A stretch of 64,000 nucleotides of DNA from Nocardioides sp. Root190 (GCF_001428565.1 NZ_LMIA01000001.1:633443-697442); one strand, 5' to 3'. Positions 43,136-52,568 are shown, counted from the stretch's first letter. Numbers and translations are program-made. Notes: generated from the sequence alone by a model not told the origin.

Positions 43136-46100
43136 TCACGGCAGGACCGGCGGCTCCGCACCCAGCGCGACGAGGCTCGCGACGTACGCCTCCACGTTGC
43201 GCAGCTTGACGCCCTCGTAGCCACGGACCATGTCGGGCAGCTCCGCGATCGCGACCGCCCGGTCGTAGGACCCGGGCGCCAGGTCGCGGGCGAGGTCGGT
43301 GACCAGGTCTCGGTAGTGATCCCGCAGCGCCCGCTCGACGCGACGCACGTGCGCCCGACCGAACGGGTCGGCCGCCGTGCCGCGCAGGCGCTTCATCCGG
43401 GCCAGGGTCCGCAGCGAGCCGTGGGAGCGTGGGCCGAAGGCGATCTTCTTCGTGCGCCCCATCGCCTTCAGCACCGGCGGGTGCAGCTGGAAGGAGATCG
43501 TGCCGGCGGGGAAGGCGCCACCGGTCTCGGCGAGGAACGCCGGATCGGTGAGCAGGCGGGCCACCTCGTACTCGTCCTTGTACGCCGTGAGCTTGAACAG
43601 GTGACGCGCAAAGGCCTCGCCCAGCCGGGTGTCGGTGGTGACGGCGCGCTCGGAGGCGACGACGTCGACGACCGCGGCGACGTAGGCGTCGGCGAGCTTC
43701 TCGTCCTGGTAGTCGACCAGGTCGGCAGCACGCTGCTCGACCAGCCGCAGGACCTCGCCCTGGAGACCGGACGCGGCGACCGAGGCCGGCACGTGACGCT
43801 CGCGGACCGTCACCACCCGCTCGTTGGCGGCACGGAACGCGGCCGGATCGGTGATGGCGACGCGACCCCAGCGGAAGGCGGCGACGTTGGCCGCCACGGC
43901 GGTGCCGTTGATCGCGATGGCCTCCTCGATCGCGGCGGCCGGGAGCCGCAGGGCTCCGGTCTGGTGGGCGGCACCGACGAGCAGGAAGTTGGCGGCGACG
44001 GTGTTGCCGAAGATCCGCTCCGCCGCCTCGAGGGCGTCGAAGTCGAAGAGCTCGAGGCTCGCCGTGCGCACCCGGTCCAGCAGACCGGACTCGTCGGGGT
44101 GCAGGACCGTGTGGTCCTCGACCATGGCACCGGTGGCGGTCCGACTGGTCGAGACGACCGTGCGGGTCAGCGCCGCGTTGCCGAAGGCGAGGTTGCGGTC
44201 CTCGGCCAGGGCCAGCAGGTCGAAGCCGAGGAAGCAGTCGGCCGACCCGGGGGTGAGTCGGTTCGCCGGCTCGAGGTCACCGGCCGCGAACCGCAGGTGC
44301 GCGGTGACGGGCCCCGCCTTCTGGCTCATGCCCGTCTGGTCGAGCGACTCCACGGCGTACCCCGCGCGCAGCGCGGCCGTCGCCAGGACCTGGTTGACCG
44401 TGACGATGCCGGTGCCGCCGATGCCCACCATGTAGACGTTCTGGGTCGTGGCGACCCGCTCGTCGGCGCTGCTCGCGACCACGCTCGGCGGGGTCGGGTA
44501 GGACGGCTTCTTCCGTCCGGCAGTCGTGCCCGCCTTGCCCGCCTTGCCAGCCCTGCCCGCCTTGCGTGCACGACGCGCACTCGGCGCGGTCTCCACGGTG
44601 ACGAAGGACGGGCAGTCGCCGTCGAGGCAGCTGTAGTCGGTGTTGCAGGAGGTCTGCTCGATGCGGGTCTTGCGGCCGTACTCCGTGTCGACCGGCTGCA
44701 CCGAGAGGCAGTTGCTCTTCGCTCCGCAGTCGCCGCAGCCCTCGCAGACGGCCTCGTTGATGACGACGCGCTTGGTGCGCGACGGCAGCGAGCCCCGCTT
44801 GCGCTGGCGGCGGGCGTCGGCGGCGCAGTGCTGGTCGTAGATCAGCACGGTCACTCCGGGCACGTCGCGCAGCAGCCGCTGGGCCTCGTCGAGGCGGTCG
44901 CGGTCCCACAGCAGCGTGCCGGGGGCCAGGTCGCGCTTGCGGTGCCGGTCGGGCTCGTCGGCGCAGATGATGATCTTCTTGACGCCCTCGGTGTGCAGCT
45001 TGTGGGTGAGCGCGGGGACGCCGAGCGCGCCCTCGGCGTCCTGCGCGCCGGTCATCGCGACGACGTCGTTGTAGAGCACCTTGTAGGTGATGTTCACCCC
45101 CGCCGCGATGCACGCCTGGACGGCGAGCTGGGCGGAGTGGAAGAAGGTGCCGTCGCCGACGTTCTGGAAGATGTGGTCGGCGTCGGTGAACCACGACTGG
45201 CCGATCCACTGCGCGCCCTCGCCACCCATCTGGGTGACGCCGGTCACCGCGCTCTCGGCGCGGTCGGAGATGGTCACCATGACATGGCAGCCGATGCCGC
45301 CGCCGCCCATCGAGCCCTCGGGGAGCACGGTCGAGCGGTTGTGCGGGCAGCCGGAGCAGAAGTACGCCGACCGGCTGGCCGAGAGCAGCGGCAGGACCGT
45401 GCGCGGACGCTGCGGCGGCGTGAAGGTGAGCCGGTCGCCGAGCGCGTGGCGCAGCGGCGCGAGCAGGCGTCCGGCGGTGAGCTCGCCGTCGGCGGGGACC
45501 AGCAGCTGGCCCGCGGCGTCCTTCTTGCCGATGATCCGGGGGGCGGCGTCGGTGCCGTAGAGGAGGTCGCGGATCTGCATCTCCATGAAGGAGGTCTTGT
45601 CCTCGATGACGAGGATCTCCTCGAGGCCGTCGGCGAACCGGTGGATCGCCTCCGGCTCGACGGGGCTCATCATGCCCATCCGCAGGAGGCGGACGCCTGC
45701 CGCGGCGAGCGCGTCGTCGCTGACGCCGAGGTCGCTGAGCCCCTGGCGCAGGGAGTCGAAGCAGCTGCCGGAGGCGACCAGTCCGAGCCGCGCGTCCGGC
45801 GGGTCGATCTCGGTGACGTTGAGGCCGTTGCGGGCGGAGTACTCGTGCACCAGCGCCGTCCGCGGTCCGACGAGCTCCGCCTCGGCGCCGACGATCATCG
45901 CCGGGCGCAGCACGATCGGGCTCTGGGTGTAGGCGTAGGGCTGGCCGTTCCAGTCGATGGCCGGGTGCACGGGGGTGAGGTCGAGGTCGGCACTGTCGAC
46001 GACCCAGGCACCGTCGGCGACGTCGGCGACGATCTTGAGGGCGACGACGCACCCCGTGGCGCGCGACATCTCGATCGCGTGGAGCCCGAGCGTCACGACC

Positions 46101-46675
46101 TCGGTGGCGTTGCGCGGGAACAGCACCGGGATCCCCAGCGCGGCGAGCGAGCGCTCGCTGACGGCCGGCACGGTGGAGGACTTCGATGCCGGGTCGTCGC
46201 CGACGAGGAGAACGGCGCCGCCACGGCGGTTGACGCCGTACATGTTGGCGTGGCGCAGCGCGTCGGTGGCGCGGTCGACGCCCGGCCCCTTGCCGTACCA
46301 GAAGCCGGTGACGCCGTCGTGGGTCGCGTTGGCTGCGGGGAGGTCGATCTGGCTGCCCCAGACCGCCGTCGCGGCGAGCTCCTCGTTGAGGCCGGGGACG
46401 AAGCGGATGTCGTTGGCGTCGAGGACGTCGCGCATGTCGCCGAGCATCTTGTCCAGGCCACCGAGCGGGCTGCCCTGGTAGCCCGAGACGAAGGAAGCCG
46501 TGTGGAGTCCGCGGCGCCGGTCGAGGGCGCGGTGCTCGACCAGCAGGCGGGCGATGGCCTGCACACCGGTCAGCAGGGTCGGCGCCGCGCCGACCCGGAA
46601 ACGGTCGTCGAGGTCGTACGGCGCGGTGGGCTCGGACGCGGGGCGGTGAAGCAACTCGGTCACGCGCACGAGCAT
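43136..46675 (-). CDS. Indolepyruvate ferredoxin oxidoreductase, fused single-chain type
   Basis: 1179 residues. Order: pyrimidine-binding/transketolase-like N-terminal half, TPP-binding part (GCPHNRSTVLPEGS, GDGTFFHSAQLAVQ), a Fe-S segment (CEGCGDCGAKSNCLS, then a Cys-rich CNTDYSCLDGDCP), a basic linker (RRARKAGRAGKAGKAG) and a gamma-type domain near 760-950 (GIGGTGIVTVNQVL). It oxidatively decarboxylates aryl or branched 2-oxoacids to acyl-CoA. The fused form is known in actinobacteria and proteobacteria. Divergent AsnC-family regulator suggests amino-acid control. Confidence 0.88.
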   Translation of the reverse strand: MLVRVTELLHRPASEPTAPYDLDDRFRVGAAPTLLTGVQAIARLLVEHRALDRRRGLHTASFVSGYQGSPLGGLDKMLGDMRDVLDANDIRFVPGLNEELAATAVWGSQIDLPAANATHDGVTGFWYGKGPGVDRATDALRHANMYGVNRRGGAVLLVGDDPASKSSTVPAVSERSLAALGIPVLFPRNATEVVTLGLHAIEMSRATGCVVALKIVADVADGAWVVDSADLDLTPVHPAIDWNGQPYAYTQSPIVLRPAMIVGAEAELVGPRTALVHEYSARNGLNVTEIDPPDARLGLVASGSCFDSLRQGLSDLGVSDDALAAAGVRLLRMGMMSPVEPEAIHRFADGLEEILVIEDKTSFMEMQIRDLLYGTDAAPRIIGKKDAAGQLLVPADGELTAGRLLAPLRHALGDRLTFTPPQRPRTVLPLLSASRSAYFCSGCPHNRSTVLPEGSMGGGGIGCHVMVTISDRAESAVTGVTQMGGEGAQWIGQSWFTDADHIFQNVGDGTFFHSAQLAVQACIAAGVNITYKVLYNDVVAMTGAQDAEGALGVPALTHKLHTEGVKKIIICADEPDRHRKRDLAPGTLLWDRDRLDEAQRLLRDVPGVTVLIYDQHCAADARRQRKRGSLPSRTKRVVINEAVCEGCGDCGAKSNCLSVQPVDTEYGRKTRIEQTSCNTDYSCLDGDCPSFVTVETAPSARRARKAGRAGKAGKAGTTAGRKKPSYPTPPSVVASSADERVATTQNVYMVGIGGTGIVTVNQVLATAALRAGYAVESLDQTGMSQKAGPVTAHLRFAAGDLEPANRLTPGSADCFLGFDLLALAEDRNLAFGNAALTRTVVSTSRTATGAMVEDHTVLHPDESGLLDRVRTASLELFDFDALEAAERIFGNTVAANFLLVGAAHQTGALRLPAAAIEEAIAINGTAVAANVAAFRWGRVAITDPAAFRAANERVVTVRERHVPASVAASGLQGEVLRLVEQRAADLVDYQDEKLADAYVAAVVDVVASERAVTTDTRLGEAFARHLFKLTAYKDEYEVARLLTDPAFLAETGGAFPAGTISFQLHPPVLKAMGRTKKIAFGPRSHGSLRTLARMKRLRGTAADPFGRAHVRRVERALRDHYRDLVTDLARDLAPGSYDRAVAIAELPDMVRGYEGVKLRNVEAYVASLVALGAEPPVLP

Positions 46676-46795
46676 CCTCCCTCAGTGCGCCGGGTCACAA
46701 TGCTCGACGTCCGGTTGAGCGACGATTCGCAACCCTCACGACGAACCAGCGCCGACTCGCGCAACAAAGTGGAGGAACGACGTACTGTTCATTGC

Positions 46796-47251
46796 GTGAG
46801 CGAACCGGCCACCCTGGACCCCACCGACCGCGCGATCCTCGACCTGCTGCGCGAGAACTCGCGGCGACCGCTGCGCGAGATCGCCGATGCCGTGGGCCTC
46901 ACCGTCGCGCCCGTGCAACGCCGGATCGCGCGCCTGGAGAAGCTGGGGGTGATCGAGCGCTACACGGTGCGGATCAACCACGGCCGGATCGCCACCGGCA
47001 TCGAGGCCATCGCCGAGCTGCGCTTCCAGGGCCCGCACGACATCGCCACGATCATGGACTTCGTCTCGGGCATCCCGGAGGTCGAGGAGATCCTCACCCT
47101 CGCCGGCGACCCCGACGCCCTGCTGCGCCTGCGCGTCGACGGCGTCGAGCACCTGCGGCGGGTGGTCGCGCGGCTGCGCTCGGAAGGTCCCGCGATGAGC
47201 ACCCGGACGCTGGTCATCCTGGAGGAGTGGAACCGCGCGTCCTCCGGATGA
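46796..47251 (+). CDS. Lrp/AsnC-family regulator
   Basis: 151 residues from a GTG. Helix-turn-helix LREIADAVGLTVAPVQRRIA (about 26-45), then a RAM/ligand domain with IMDFVSGIPEVEEILTLAGDPD. Divergent from the indolepyruvate oxidoreductase gene (120-base gap), so it likely senses an amino acid and controls that enzyme. Confidence 0.9.
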   Translation: MSEPATLDPTDRAILDLLRENSRRPLREIADAVGLTVAPVQRRIARLEKLGVIERYTVRINHGRIATGIEAIAELRFQGPHDIATIMDFVSGIPEVEEILTLAGDPDALLRLRVDGVEHLRRVVARLRSEGPAMSTRTLVILEEWNRASSG

Positions 47252-47288
47252 CCCGCCTGCCGACACCCGCCGTGACAGGCTTCGGGAC

Positions 47289-48170
47289 ATGAACCGTCGG
47301 ACATTCCTGGGTGGTGCCGGCCTCCTGACCGGCCTCGGCGCCCTCACCACGTTGACGGCCTGCGGCGACGAGCCCGAGCCGACCGGGAAGGACGAACCCA
47401 CGCCCGAGCCCACCCGGAAGGACAGCGCGATGCCCGAGCCCACCCGTCACACCTACGGCGAGGACCCGAGCCAGTACGCCGACCTCCACCGGCCCGAGGG
47501 CGATCCGCGCGGCGTCGTGGTCGTCATCCACGGCGGCTTCTGGAGGTCGGAGTACAACGCACAGGACCTCGGTACGCCGCTGGCCGAGGCCCTTGCCGCC
47601 GAGGGCTGGGCCGCGTGGAACCTGGAGTACCGCCGCGTCGGCGACGGCCAGGGTGGTGGCGGCGGGACCCCCACCACCTTCGACGACGTCGCCGCCGGGA
47701 TCGACCTGCTGGCCGAGCTCGACCTCGACCTGTCGACGGTGGTCACCCTCGGCCACAGCGCCGGCGGCCACCTCGGCGCCTGGGCCGCGGGGCGCGGCGA
47801 GTCCGGCTGGGCCAACACGGTCCCGGTGACCCACGTGATCAGCCAGGCAGGCGTCCTCGACCTCCGCGCCGCCGATGCCGAGAGCCTCGGCGGCGGCGCC
47901 GTCCAGGCGCTGCTGGGCCACCCCGCGACCGAGGCCGACGCCCGCTACGACCCGGCGCAACAGCTCCCTCTCGACGTACCCGTCTGGTGCGTGCACGGGA
48001 CCATCGACGGCAACGTGCCGTTCCGACAGTCCGCGACGTACGTCGAGCGCGCGATCGCCGCCGGAGCCACCGCCGAGCTGGTCGAGGTCAGCGGTGACCA
48101 CTTCGTCGTCATCGACCCCACCTCCGCCGCGTGGACGCGGCAGCTGGAGATCCTCGACGGCATCGGCTGA
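47289..48170 (+). CDS. Alpha/beta hydrolase lipoprotein (kynurenine-formamidase/BD-FAE-like)
   Basis: 293 residues. Tat-like signal NRRTFLGG followed by a hydrophobic segment and lipobox LTAC (Cys25); then a Pro/Glu/Thr-rich spacer with PEPTRK-type repeats. Hydrolase core: VIHGGFWRSEYN oxyanion region, nucleophile elbow GHSAGGHLGAW, and GDHFVVID with the catalytic His. HGGFW is the wording of the formamidase/esterase group. It acts at the outer membrane face; substrate unknown. Confidence 0.85.
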   Translation: MNRRTFLGGAGLLTGLGALTTLTACGDEPEPTGKDEPTPEPTRKDSAMPEPTRHTYGEDPSQYADLHRPEGDPRGVVVVIHGGFWRSEYNAQDLGTPLAEALAAEGWAAWNLEYRRVGDGQGGGGGTPTTFDDVAAGIDLLAELDLDLSTVVTLGHSAGGHLGAWAAGRGESGWANTVPVTHVISQAGVLDLRAADAESLGGGAVQALLGHPATEADARYDPAQQLPLDVPVWCVHGTIDGNVPFRQSATYVERAIAAGATAELVEVSGDHFVVIDPTSAAWTRQLEILDGIG

Positions 48171-48188
48171 GCGACGTTCTCCGGCCGG

Positions 48189-48926
48189 TCAGCGGCTGTG
48201 CGGGACGACCACGTCGTCGGCGTGCTCGCCGGCGTCGGGGTACAACGCCAGGGTCAGCGCGATCCCGACCACGAGCCCGACCACCTGCATGCCGACGAAG
48301 GCCGGCGCCGAGCCCGGGGCGATTCCGGCGAAGGTGTCGGTGAACACCCTGCCGAGGGTCACGGCCGGGTTGGCGAAGGACGTCGAGCTGGTGAACCAGT
48401 AGGCCGCGCCGATCCACGCTCCGACGACCGGCGCCGCGAGCAGGCCGCGACCGGTCCTGGCCAGGGCGAAGATGATCGCCACGAGCCCGGCGGTGGCGAC
48501 GACCTCGGCGACGAGGTGGCCGCTGCCGAGACGGTCCTTGGTCGAGAGCGCCAGGTCGACCTCGAACATGACATTGGCCAGCACCGCTCCGGCGATGCCG
48601 CCGGTGGCCTGCGCCACGGCGTACGCACCGACCTCCGGCAGGCTCAACCCCGCACGCGTACGACGCCCGAGGAACCAGTCCGCGAGCGAGACGACAGGGT
48701 TGAAGTGCGCCCCCGAGACGGGACCGAGCCAGAGGATCAGGACGGTCAGTCCGAAGACGGTCGCCATCGAGTTCTCCAGCAGCTGGAGACCGACGTCGTC
48801 GGGCGAGAGGGTCTGCGCGGCGATGCCGGAGCCGACGACCACGGCGACCAGCAGGCAGGTCCCGAGGAGCTCGGCGAGCAGGCGGCGCGGCAACGGGGAG
48901 GGGGCGGGCGTGCTCACGTCGCACAT
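48189..48926 (-). CDS. MIP-family channel (aquaporin / aquaglyceroporin-like)
   Basis: 245 residues, six membrane helices with two half-helix loops: HFNPVVS (first NPx) and FANPAVT (second NPA). Members near arsenate reductase genes (AqpS of Sinorhizobium) let arsenite out of the cell down its gradient; the arsenate reductase genes begin 38 bases away on the other strand. That role is inferred from position. Confidence 0.87.
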   Translation of the reverse strand: MCDVSTPAPSPLPRRLLAELLGTCLLVAVVVGSGIAAQTLSPDDVGLQLLENSMATVFGLTVLILWLGPVSGAHFNPVVSLADWFLGRRTRAGLSLPEVGAYAVAQATGGIAGAVLANVMFEVDLALSTKDRLGSGHLVAEVVATAGLVAIIFALARTGRGLLAAPVVGAWIGAAYWFTSSTSFANPAVTLGRVFTDTFAGIAPGSAPAFVGMQVVGLVVGIALTLALYPDAGEHADDVVVPHSR

Positions 48927-48964
48927 CTTGACGTCCCGGGGGTCGCTCAGTCAAACTTGACTCA

Positions 48965-49663
48965 ATGAACATTGAGAGAGTTTCGGGCACGGGTGACGAG
49001 CTGACCCGCAGGACGGCAGTCTTCGCGGCGCTCGCCGATCCAACGCGGCTGCAGGTCGTCGACCTGCTGGGCCTGGGAGACGCAGCCTCCTCGGAGCTCT
49101 CGGCCCTGCTCGGGACGGCGTCCAACCTGCTGGCCCACCACCTCGGGATCCTCGAGTCGGCAGGCGTCATCGCCCGGCACCGCTCGGAGGGCGACGGCCG
49201 GCGGAGCTACTGGCGGCTGGTCGAGCACGCCCTCGACGACCTCGGCGCTCCGACCCTGCCGGTCCCGGGGCGCGTGGTGTTCGTCTGCACTGCGAACTCG
49301 GCTCGCTCCCACCTCGCTGCCGCCCTGTGGCGGCAGGCGAGTCCCATCCCCGCGACCTCGGCAGGCACCCACCCCGCGCGCGCCATCGCGCCCGGTGCCC
49401 TGGCCGTCGCCCGGCGCCACGACCTCGACCTGCCCGAGGTCGTACCCCAGCACCTGGCCGACCTGGCCCCGGCCCTCGGCGCCGACGACCTCGTCGTCAC
49501 CGTGTGCGACCGCGCCCACGAGGAGATCGGCAGCTCGGCCCGGCTCCACTGGTCCGTCCCGGACCCGGTCGCCGTCCGGGGACGCGCCGGCTTCGACCGG
49601 GCCCACGACGACCTCGCCGCACGCGTCGCACGGCTCACCCCCCTGCTTGCCCGCGCGTCCTGA
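48965..49663 (+). CDS. ArsR regulator fused to low-molecular-weight arsenate reductase/phosphatase
   Basis: 232 residues. Residues about 15-95 are an ArsR winged helix (LADPTRLQVVDLL, ELSALLGTASNLLAHHLGIL); residues about 103-230 are a LMW protein-tyrosine-phosphatase fold with P-loop CTANSAR (Cys108-Arg114) and Asp in VPDPV. The regulator part has no visible Cys pair of the usual CxC type. Possibly the protein both senses and reduces arsenate, or the domain has been reused. The 38-base divergent gap to the aquaporin should hold its site. Confidence 0.85.
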   Translation: MNIERVSGTGDELTRRTAVFAALADPTRLQVVDLLGLGDAASSELSALLGTASNLLAHHLGILESAGVIARHRSEGDGRRSYWRLVEHALDDLGAPTLPVPGRVVFVCTANSARSHLAAALWRQASPIPATSAGTHPARAIAPGALAVARRHDLDLPEVVPQHLADLAPALGADDLVVTVCDRAHEEIGSSARLHWSVPDPVAVRGRAGFDRAHDDLAARVARLTPLLARAS

Positions 49664-49691
49664 CCATCCCCGTCACCTGAGGAGACCTCCC

Positions 49692-50129
49692 ATGGCCGCC
49701 GACCCGACTCCTGACTCAACTCCCGACGTACCCGTCGTCCTGTTCCTGTGCGTCCACAACGCCGGGCGCTCGCAGATGGCGCTGGGCTTCTTCAACCACC
49801 ACGCCGCCGGTCGGGCGATCGCCCGCTCGGGCGGGTCCGAGCCGGCCGATCAGGTGAACCCCTCCGCGGTCGCGGCGATGGCGGAGCGCGGGATCGACAT
49901 CGCCCGCGAGTTCCCCAAGCCGTGGACCGACGAGATCGTCCGCGGCGCCGATGTCGTGGTCACCATGGGCTGCGGCGACGCGTGCCCCTACTTCCCCGGC
50001 AAGCGGTACGAGGACTGGAAGCTCGAGGACCCGGCCGGCATGGACGTCGACGGCGTGCGCCCCGTGCGCGACGAGATCGAGCGGCGCGTGTTGGCCCTCC
50101 TCGACGAGCTCGGCGCAGCTTCCGAATGA
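49692..50129 (+). CDS. arsC: Arsenate reductase, LMW-phosphatase / mycothiol type
   Basis: 145 residues. P-loop CVHNAGRSQMA (Cys20-Arg26) and TMGCGDACPYFPGKRYEDW downstream, wording of the actinobacterial mycothiol-dependent arsenate reductases. GGAGA precedes the ATG. It reduces arsenate to arsenite in the cytoplasm and follows the ArsR-LMWP gene by 28 bases, so the two are one operon. Confidence 0.9.
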   Translation: MAADPTPDSTPDVPVVLFLCVHNAGRSQMALGFFNHHAAGRAIARSGGSEPADQVNPSAVAAMAERGIDIAREFPKPWTDEIVRGADVVVTMGCGDACPYFPGKRYEDWKLEDPAGMDVDGVRPVRDEIERRVLALLDELGAASE

Positions 50130-50257
50130 GCGGATCCCGCTCTCGACAAGGCCTGCGCGGCGGCGTAGCGTCAGGGGCGGCCATGGACTCTCGGGTCTCG
50201 TCAAGCAACGGCGGCTGACCAGCCCTGGCCGATCAGATCACGTTCGGAACCGCCGCC

Positions 50258-50653
50258 ATGCCACCTTCCTCGGCCTCCCGCTCCCGGTCCGCCACCCGCT
50301 CCGCCTCCTTGCGCCTCGCGACCAGGTCGGCCTCCCACCTCACGACCGTCGCCGTCGCCGGCCCTGTCGAGCACGGCACGGCCACGTCGTTCGAGTCGGC
50401 CATCGGCACCTGCCTCGCCGAGGTGCCGGACGCCCTCGCGATCGACATGAAGGACGTGACCGCGCTCTGCTACGCCGGCGTCGCCACCCTGATCGCGGCG
50501 CGCGACCGCGCGTTGCACCAGGGCACCGCCCTCGGCGTGGTGGATCCCAGCCCCACCGTCACGAAGGTGCTCGCTGACCTCGGCCTCCAGTCGATGCTGG
50601 TGCGCGACCCCTCGGTGTCGCGCCGCGCGGTGCCGGGCGTGCTGAGCCGCTGA
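50258..50653 (+). CDS. STAS-domain protein (anti-sigma antagonist-like)
   Basis: 131 residues with a weak start: the first 30 residues are Ser/Arg-rich and low in information, so the true start may be internal. The STAS core runs TVAVAGPVEHGTATSF to VLADLGLQSML. The usual phospho-Ser pair (DSSG) is replaced by YAGVATL, so phospho-regulation by a kinase is doubtful. It may bind an anti-sigma factor constitutively or be a pseudo-antagonist. No kinase or sigma gene is near; the nearest SpoIIE phosphatase is at 31.3 kb. Confidence 0.7.
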   Translation: MPPSSASRSRSATRSASLRLATRSASHLTTVAVAGPVEHGTATSFESAIGTCLAEVPDALAIDMKDVTALCYAGVATLIAARDRALHQGTALGVVDPSPTVTKVLADLGLQSMLVRDPSVSRRAVPGVLSR

Positions 50654-50701
50654 CCAGCGGTCTCAGACCAAGCCCGACCAAGCCCGGGACCGGGCAGGCC
50701 G

Positions 50702-52057
50702 TCAGGCGCCGACCGGTGACCGGCCGATCTGCACCAGCTCGACGTCCGGGGCGGGGGACGCCGGACCGCAGCAGCCGCCGCCGGAGCTCTCCGGGTCGTC
50801 GAACACGCCCGCGCCACCACAGACTCCGGTGTCGGGCAGGACCAGCTCGACCCGTGCGGCCGCCTCGTGGTCGCCGGCCAGCTCGGCGACGACACTGCGC
50901 ACCTGCTCGTAGCCGGTGAGCGCGAGGAAGGTCGGCGCGCGTCCGTAGGACTTCATGCCGACGAGGTAGAGGTCGGGCTCCGGCTGGGCGAGGTCGGCCG
51001 CACCGGTCGCCTGCACCGAGCCGCAGGAGTGGAGGTTGGGGTCGATCTCGGCGGCGATCCGACGCGGCGCCTCCAGCGTCGGGTCGAGGTCGAGGCGCAT
51101 CTCGGACAGGAACGAGAGGTCGGGCCGGAAGCCGGTCAGCACGACCACGGAGTCGGCGGGGGCGAGCTCCCTGCCGTCCTCGCCCACCAGCACCGCACGA
51201 CCGTCCTCGCGACGGACCTGCGCGGTGCGGAAGCCGGTGACCAGCTCGACCACCCCGGACTCGACAGCGCGCTTGGCCCGCTGCCCGAGGGCACCGCGCT
51301 CCGGCAGCTCGTCAGCGGCTCCGCCGCCGAAGGTGCCATCGCCGACGACGCGGCGGATCGCCCAGGTGATCCGGGTGCCTGGGTGCTGCTCGGCGATCTG
51401 CACGAGCTCGTGCACGGCATTGAAGGCTGAGTCACCGGAGCCGACCACCACGACGTGCCGGCCGGCGTAGCGCGCCGGCTCGGCGCGATTCGGCACCTGG
51501 TAGGCGAGCAGGTCGGCGGCGCCGCGCTCGCCGAGGGCGGGGACGCCGTCGGCACCCGCCGGGCTCGGCAGCCGCCAGGTTCCCGAGGCGTCGATGACCG
51601 CGCGGGCCTCGAGACGGGACTCGTTGCCCCCGGCATCGGCCACGTGGACGGTGAACGGGGCGCCTGCCCGGTCGGCGTCGACCAGCCGGTCGCGACCCTT
51701 GCGGGACACGGCGATCACGCGGGCGTCGTACCGCACGCGGTCGCCGAGCACCGCGGCCAACGGGGCCAGGTAGCCGTCGATCCACTCCGCGCCGGTCGGG
51801 TAGCCCGAGGTGGGCGCGGCCCATCCAGTCGGCTCCAGCAGCCGGGCGGACGCGGGGTCGACGAGCTCGGGCCAGCCGGAGAAGAGCCGGACGTGGCCCC
51901 ACTCCGCGACCGCCGACGCCGGACCCGTGCCGGCCTCCAGCACGAGCGGCACCAGTCCGCGCTCCAGCAGGTGGGCGGCGGCGGCCAGGCCCTGGGGCCC
52001 GGCACCGATCACCACCACGGGCAGGTCTCCACGTGCCGCGTCGGCCAGCTCGTTCAT
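50702..52057 (-). CDS. FAD/NAD-dependent flavoprotein of the arsenic cluster
   Basis: 451 residues. Two dinucleotide motifs (VVIGAGPQGLAAAAHL near 13-28 and VVVGSGDSAFNAVHEL near 203-218) and LTGFRPDLSFL; C-terminal tail SSGGGCCGPAS with a Cys pair. Similar putative flavoproteins sit in actinobacterial ars operons; the function is not established. The ATG at 52057 has GAGGAG 7 bases upstream. Divergent from arsR across two operators. Confidence 0.82.
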   Translation of the reverse strand: MNELADAARGDLPVVVIGAGPQGLAAAAHLLERGLVPLVLEAGTGPASAVAEWGHVRLFSGWPELVDPASARLLEPTGWAAPTSGYPTGAEWIDGYLAPLAAVLGDRVRYDARVIAVSRKGRDRLVDADRAGAPFTVHVADAGGNESRLEARAVIDASGTWRLPSPAGADGVPALGERGAADLLAYQVPNRAEPARYAGRHVVVVGSGDSAFNAVHELVQIAEQHPGTRITWAIRRVVGDGTFGGGAADELPERGALGQRAKRAVESGVVELVTGFRTAQVRREDGRAVLVGEDGRELAPADSVVVLTGFRPDLSFLSEMRLDLDPTLEAPRRIAAEIDPNLHSCGSVQATGAADLAQPEPDLYLVGMKSYGRAPTFLALTGYEQVRSVVAELAGDHEAAARVELVLPDTGVCGGAGVFDDPESSGGGCCGPASPAPDVELVQIGRSPVGA

Positions 52058-52086
52058 CAGTCGCTCCTCGTCTCGATCGCATCTTG

Positions 52087-52140
52087 CATCGACGTTCGTC
52101 GATGTGACCACCTTATGGACGCATCGACAAATGTCAATGC
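52087..52140. promoter_or_regulatory. Two ArsR-type operators
   Basis: CATCGACGTTCGTCGATG (52087-52104) has seven-base arms; GCATCGACAAATGTCAATGC (52121-52140) is a second palindrome with the ATTGACATTTGTC core typical of ArsR/SmtB sites. Both lie in the 93-base gap between the flavoprotein and arsR starts. Confidence 0.7.
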
Positions 52141-52150
52141 GTCCGGCAGA

Positions 52151-52519
52151 ATGGTCGGCATGCGCACTCCGCTCCCGGTGATCCAGCCCGACGACCTCGC
52201 GGCCTGCTGCTCCCCGGTCACCGGAGGACTGGTCAGCGACGAGGCTGCGCAGACCCTGGCCCGGATGTTCAAGGCGCTCGGCGATCCGACCCGGGTCAAG
52301 CTGCTCTCGCTGATCGCCGCGTCAGCGGACGGCGAGGCCTGCATCTGCGACATGACCGAGCCCGTCGGCCTCAGCCAGCCCACGGTGTCGCACCACATGA
52401 AGCTGCTCGTCGACGCCGGTCTGGCCACCCGCGAGCAGCGCGGCAAGTGGGCCTACTACCGCGTCGCGCCCGACGCCCTCGGATCACTGGCCGGCGCGCT
52501 CGCGCCTGCGATCCGGTAG
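52151..52519 (+). CDS. arsR: ArsR-family metalloregulator
   Basis: 122 residues. Winged helix LADPTRVKLLSLI-like region (ALGDPTRVKLLSL) and SQPTVSHHMKLL; As(III) site EACICDM (Cys-x-Cys in the first DNA-contact helix, as ELCVCDL of E. coli ArsR), plus a CC pair near the N-terminus. Represses ars genes until arsenite binds. ATG codons at 52151 and 52160 are both possible starts. Confidence 0.9.
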   Translation: MVGMRTPLPVIQPDDLAACCSPVTGGLVSDEAAQTLARMFKALGDPTRVKLLSLIAASADGEACICDMTEPVGLSQPTVSHHMKLLVDAGLATREQRGKWAYYRVAPDALGSLAGALAPAIR

Positions 52520-52532
52520 CGCGCCGTACGGT

Positions 52533-52548
52533 CCCCGGCGCGCCGGGG
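52533..52548. terminator. Perfect 16-bp palindrome between convergent arsR and amidase
   Basis: CCCCGGCGCGCCGGGG, fully self-complementary, in the 49-base convergent gap. Probably a two-way terminator, though the loop would have to open at the centre. Confidence 0.5.
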
Positions 52549-52568
52549 CTGACCCGACACGCGCCGGA

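Noticed and set aside
42578..46790. Long plus-strand frame upstream of the AsnC-type gene
   Set aside because: The real AsnC gene starts at the GTG at 46796. The upstream part is antisense to merR and the oxidoreductase and carries no domain.
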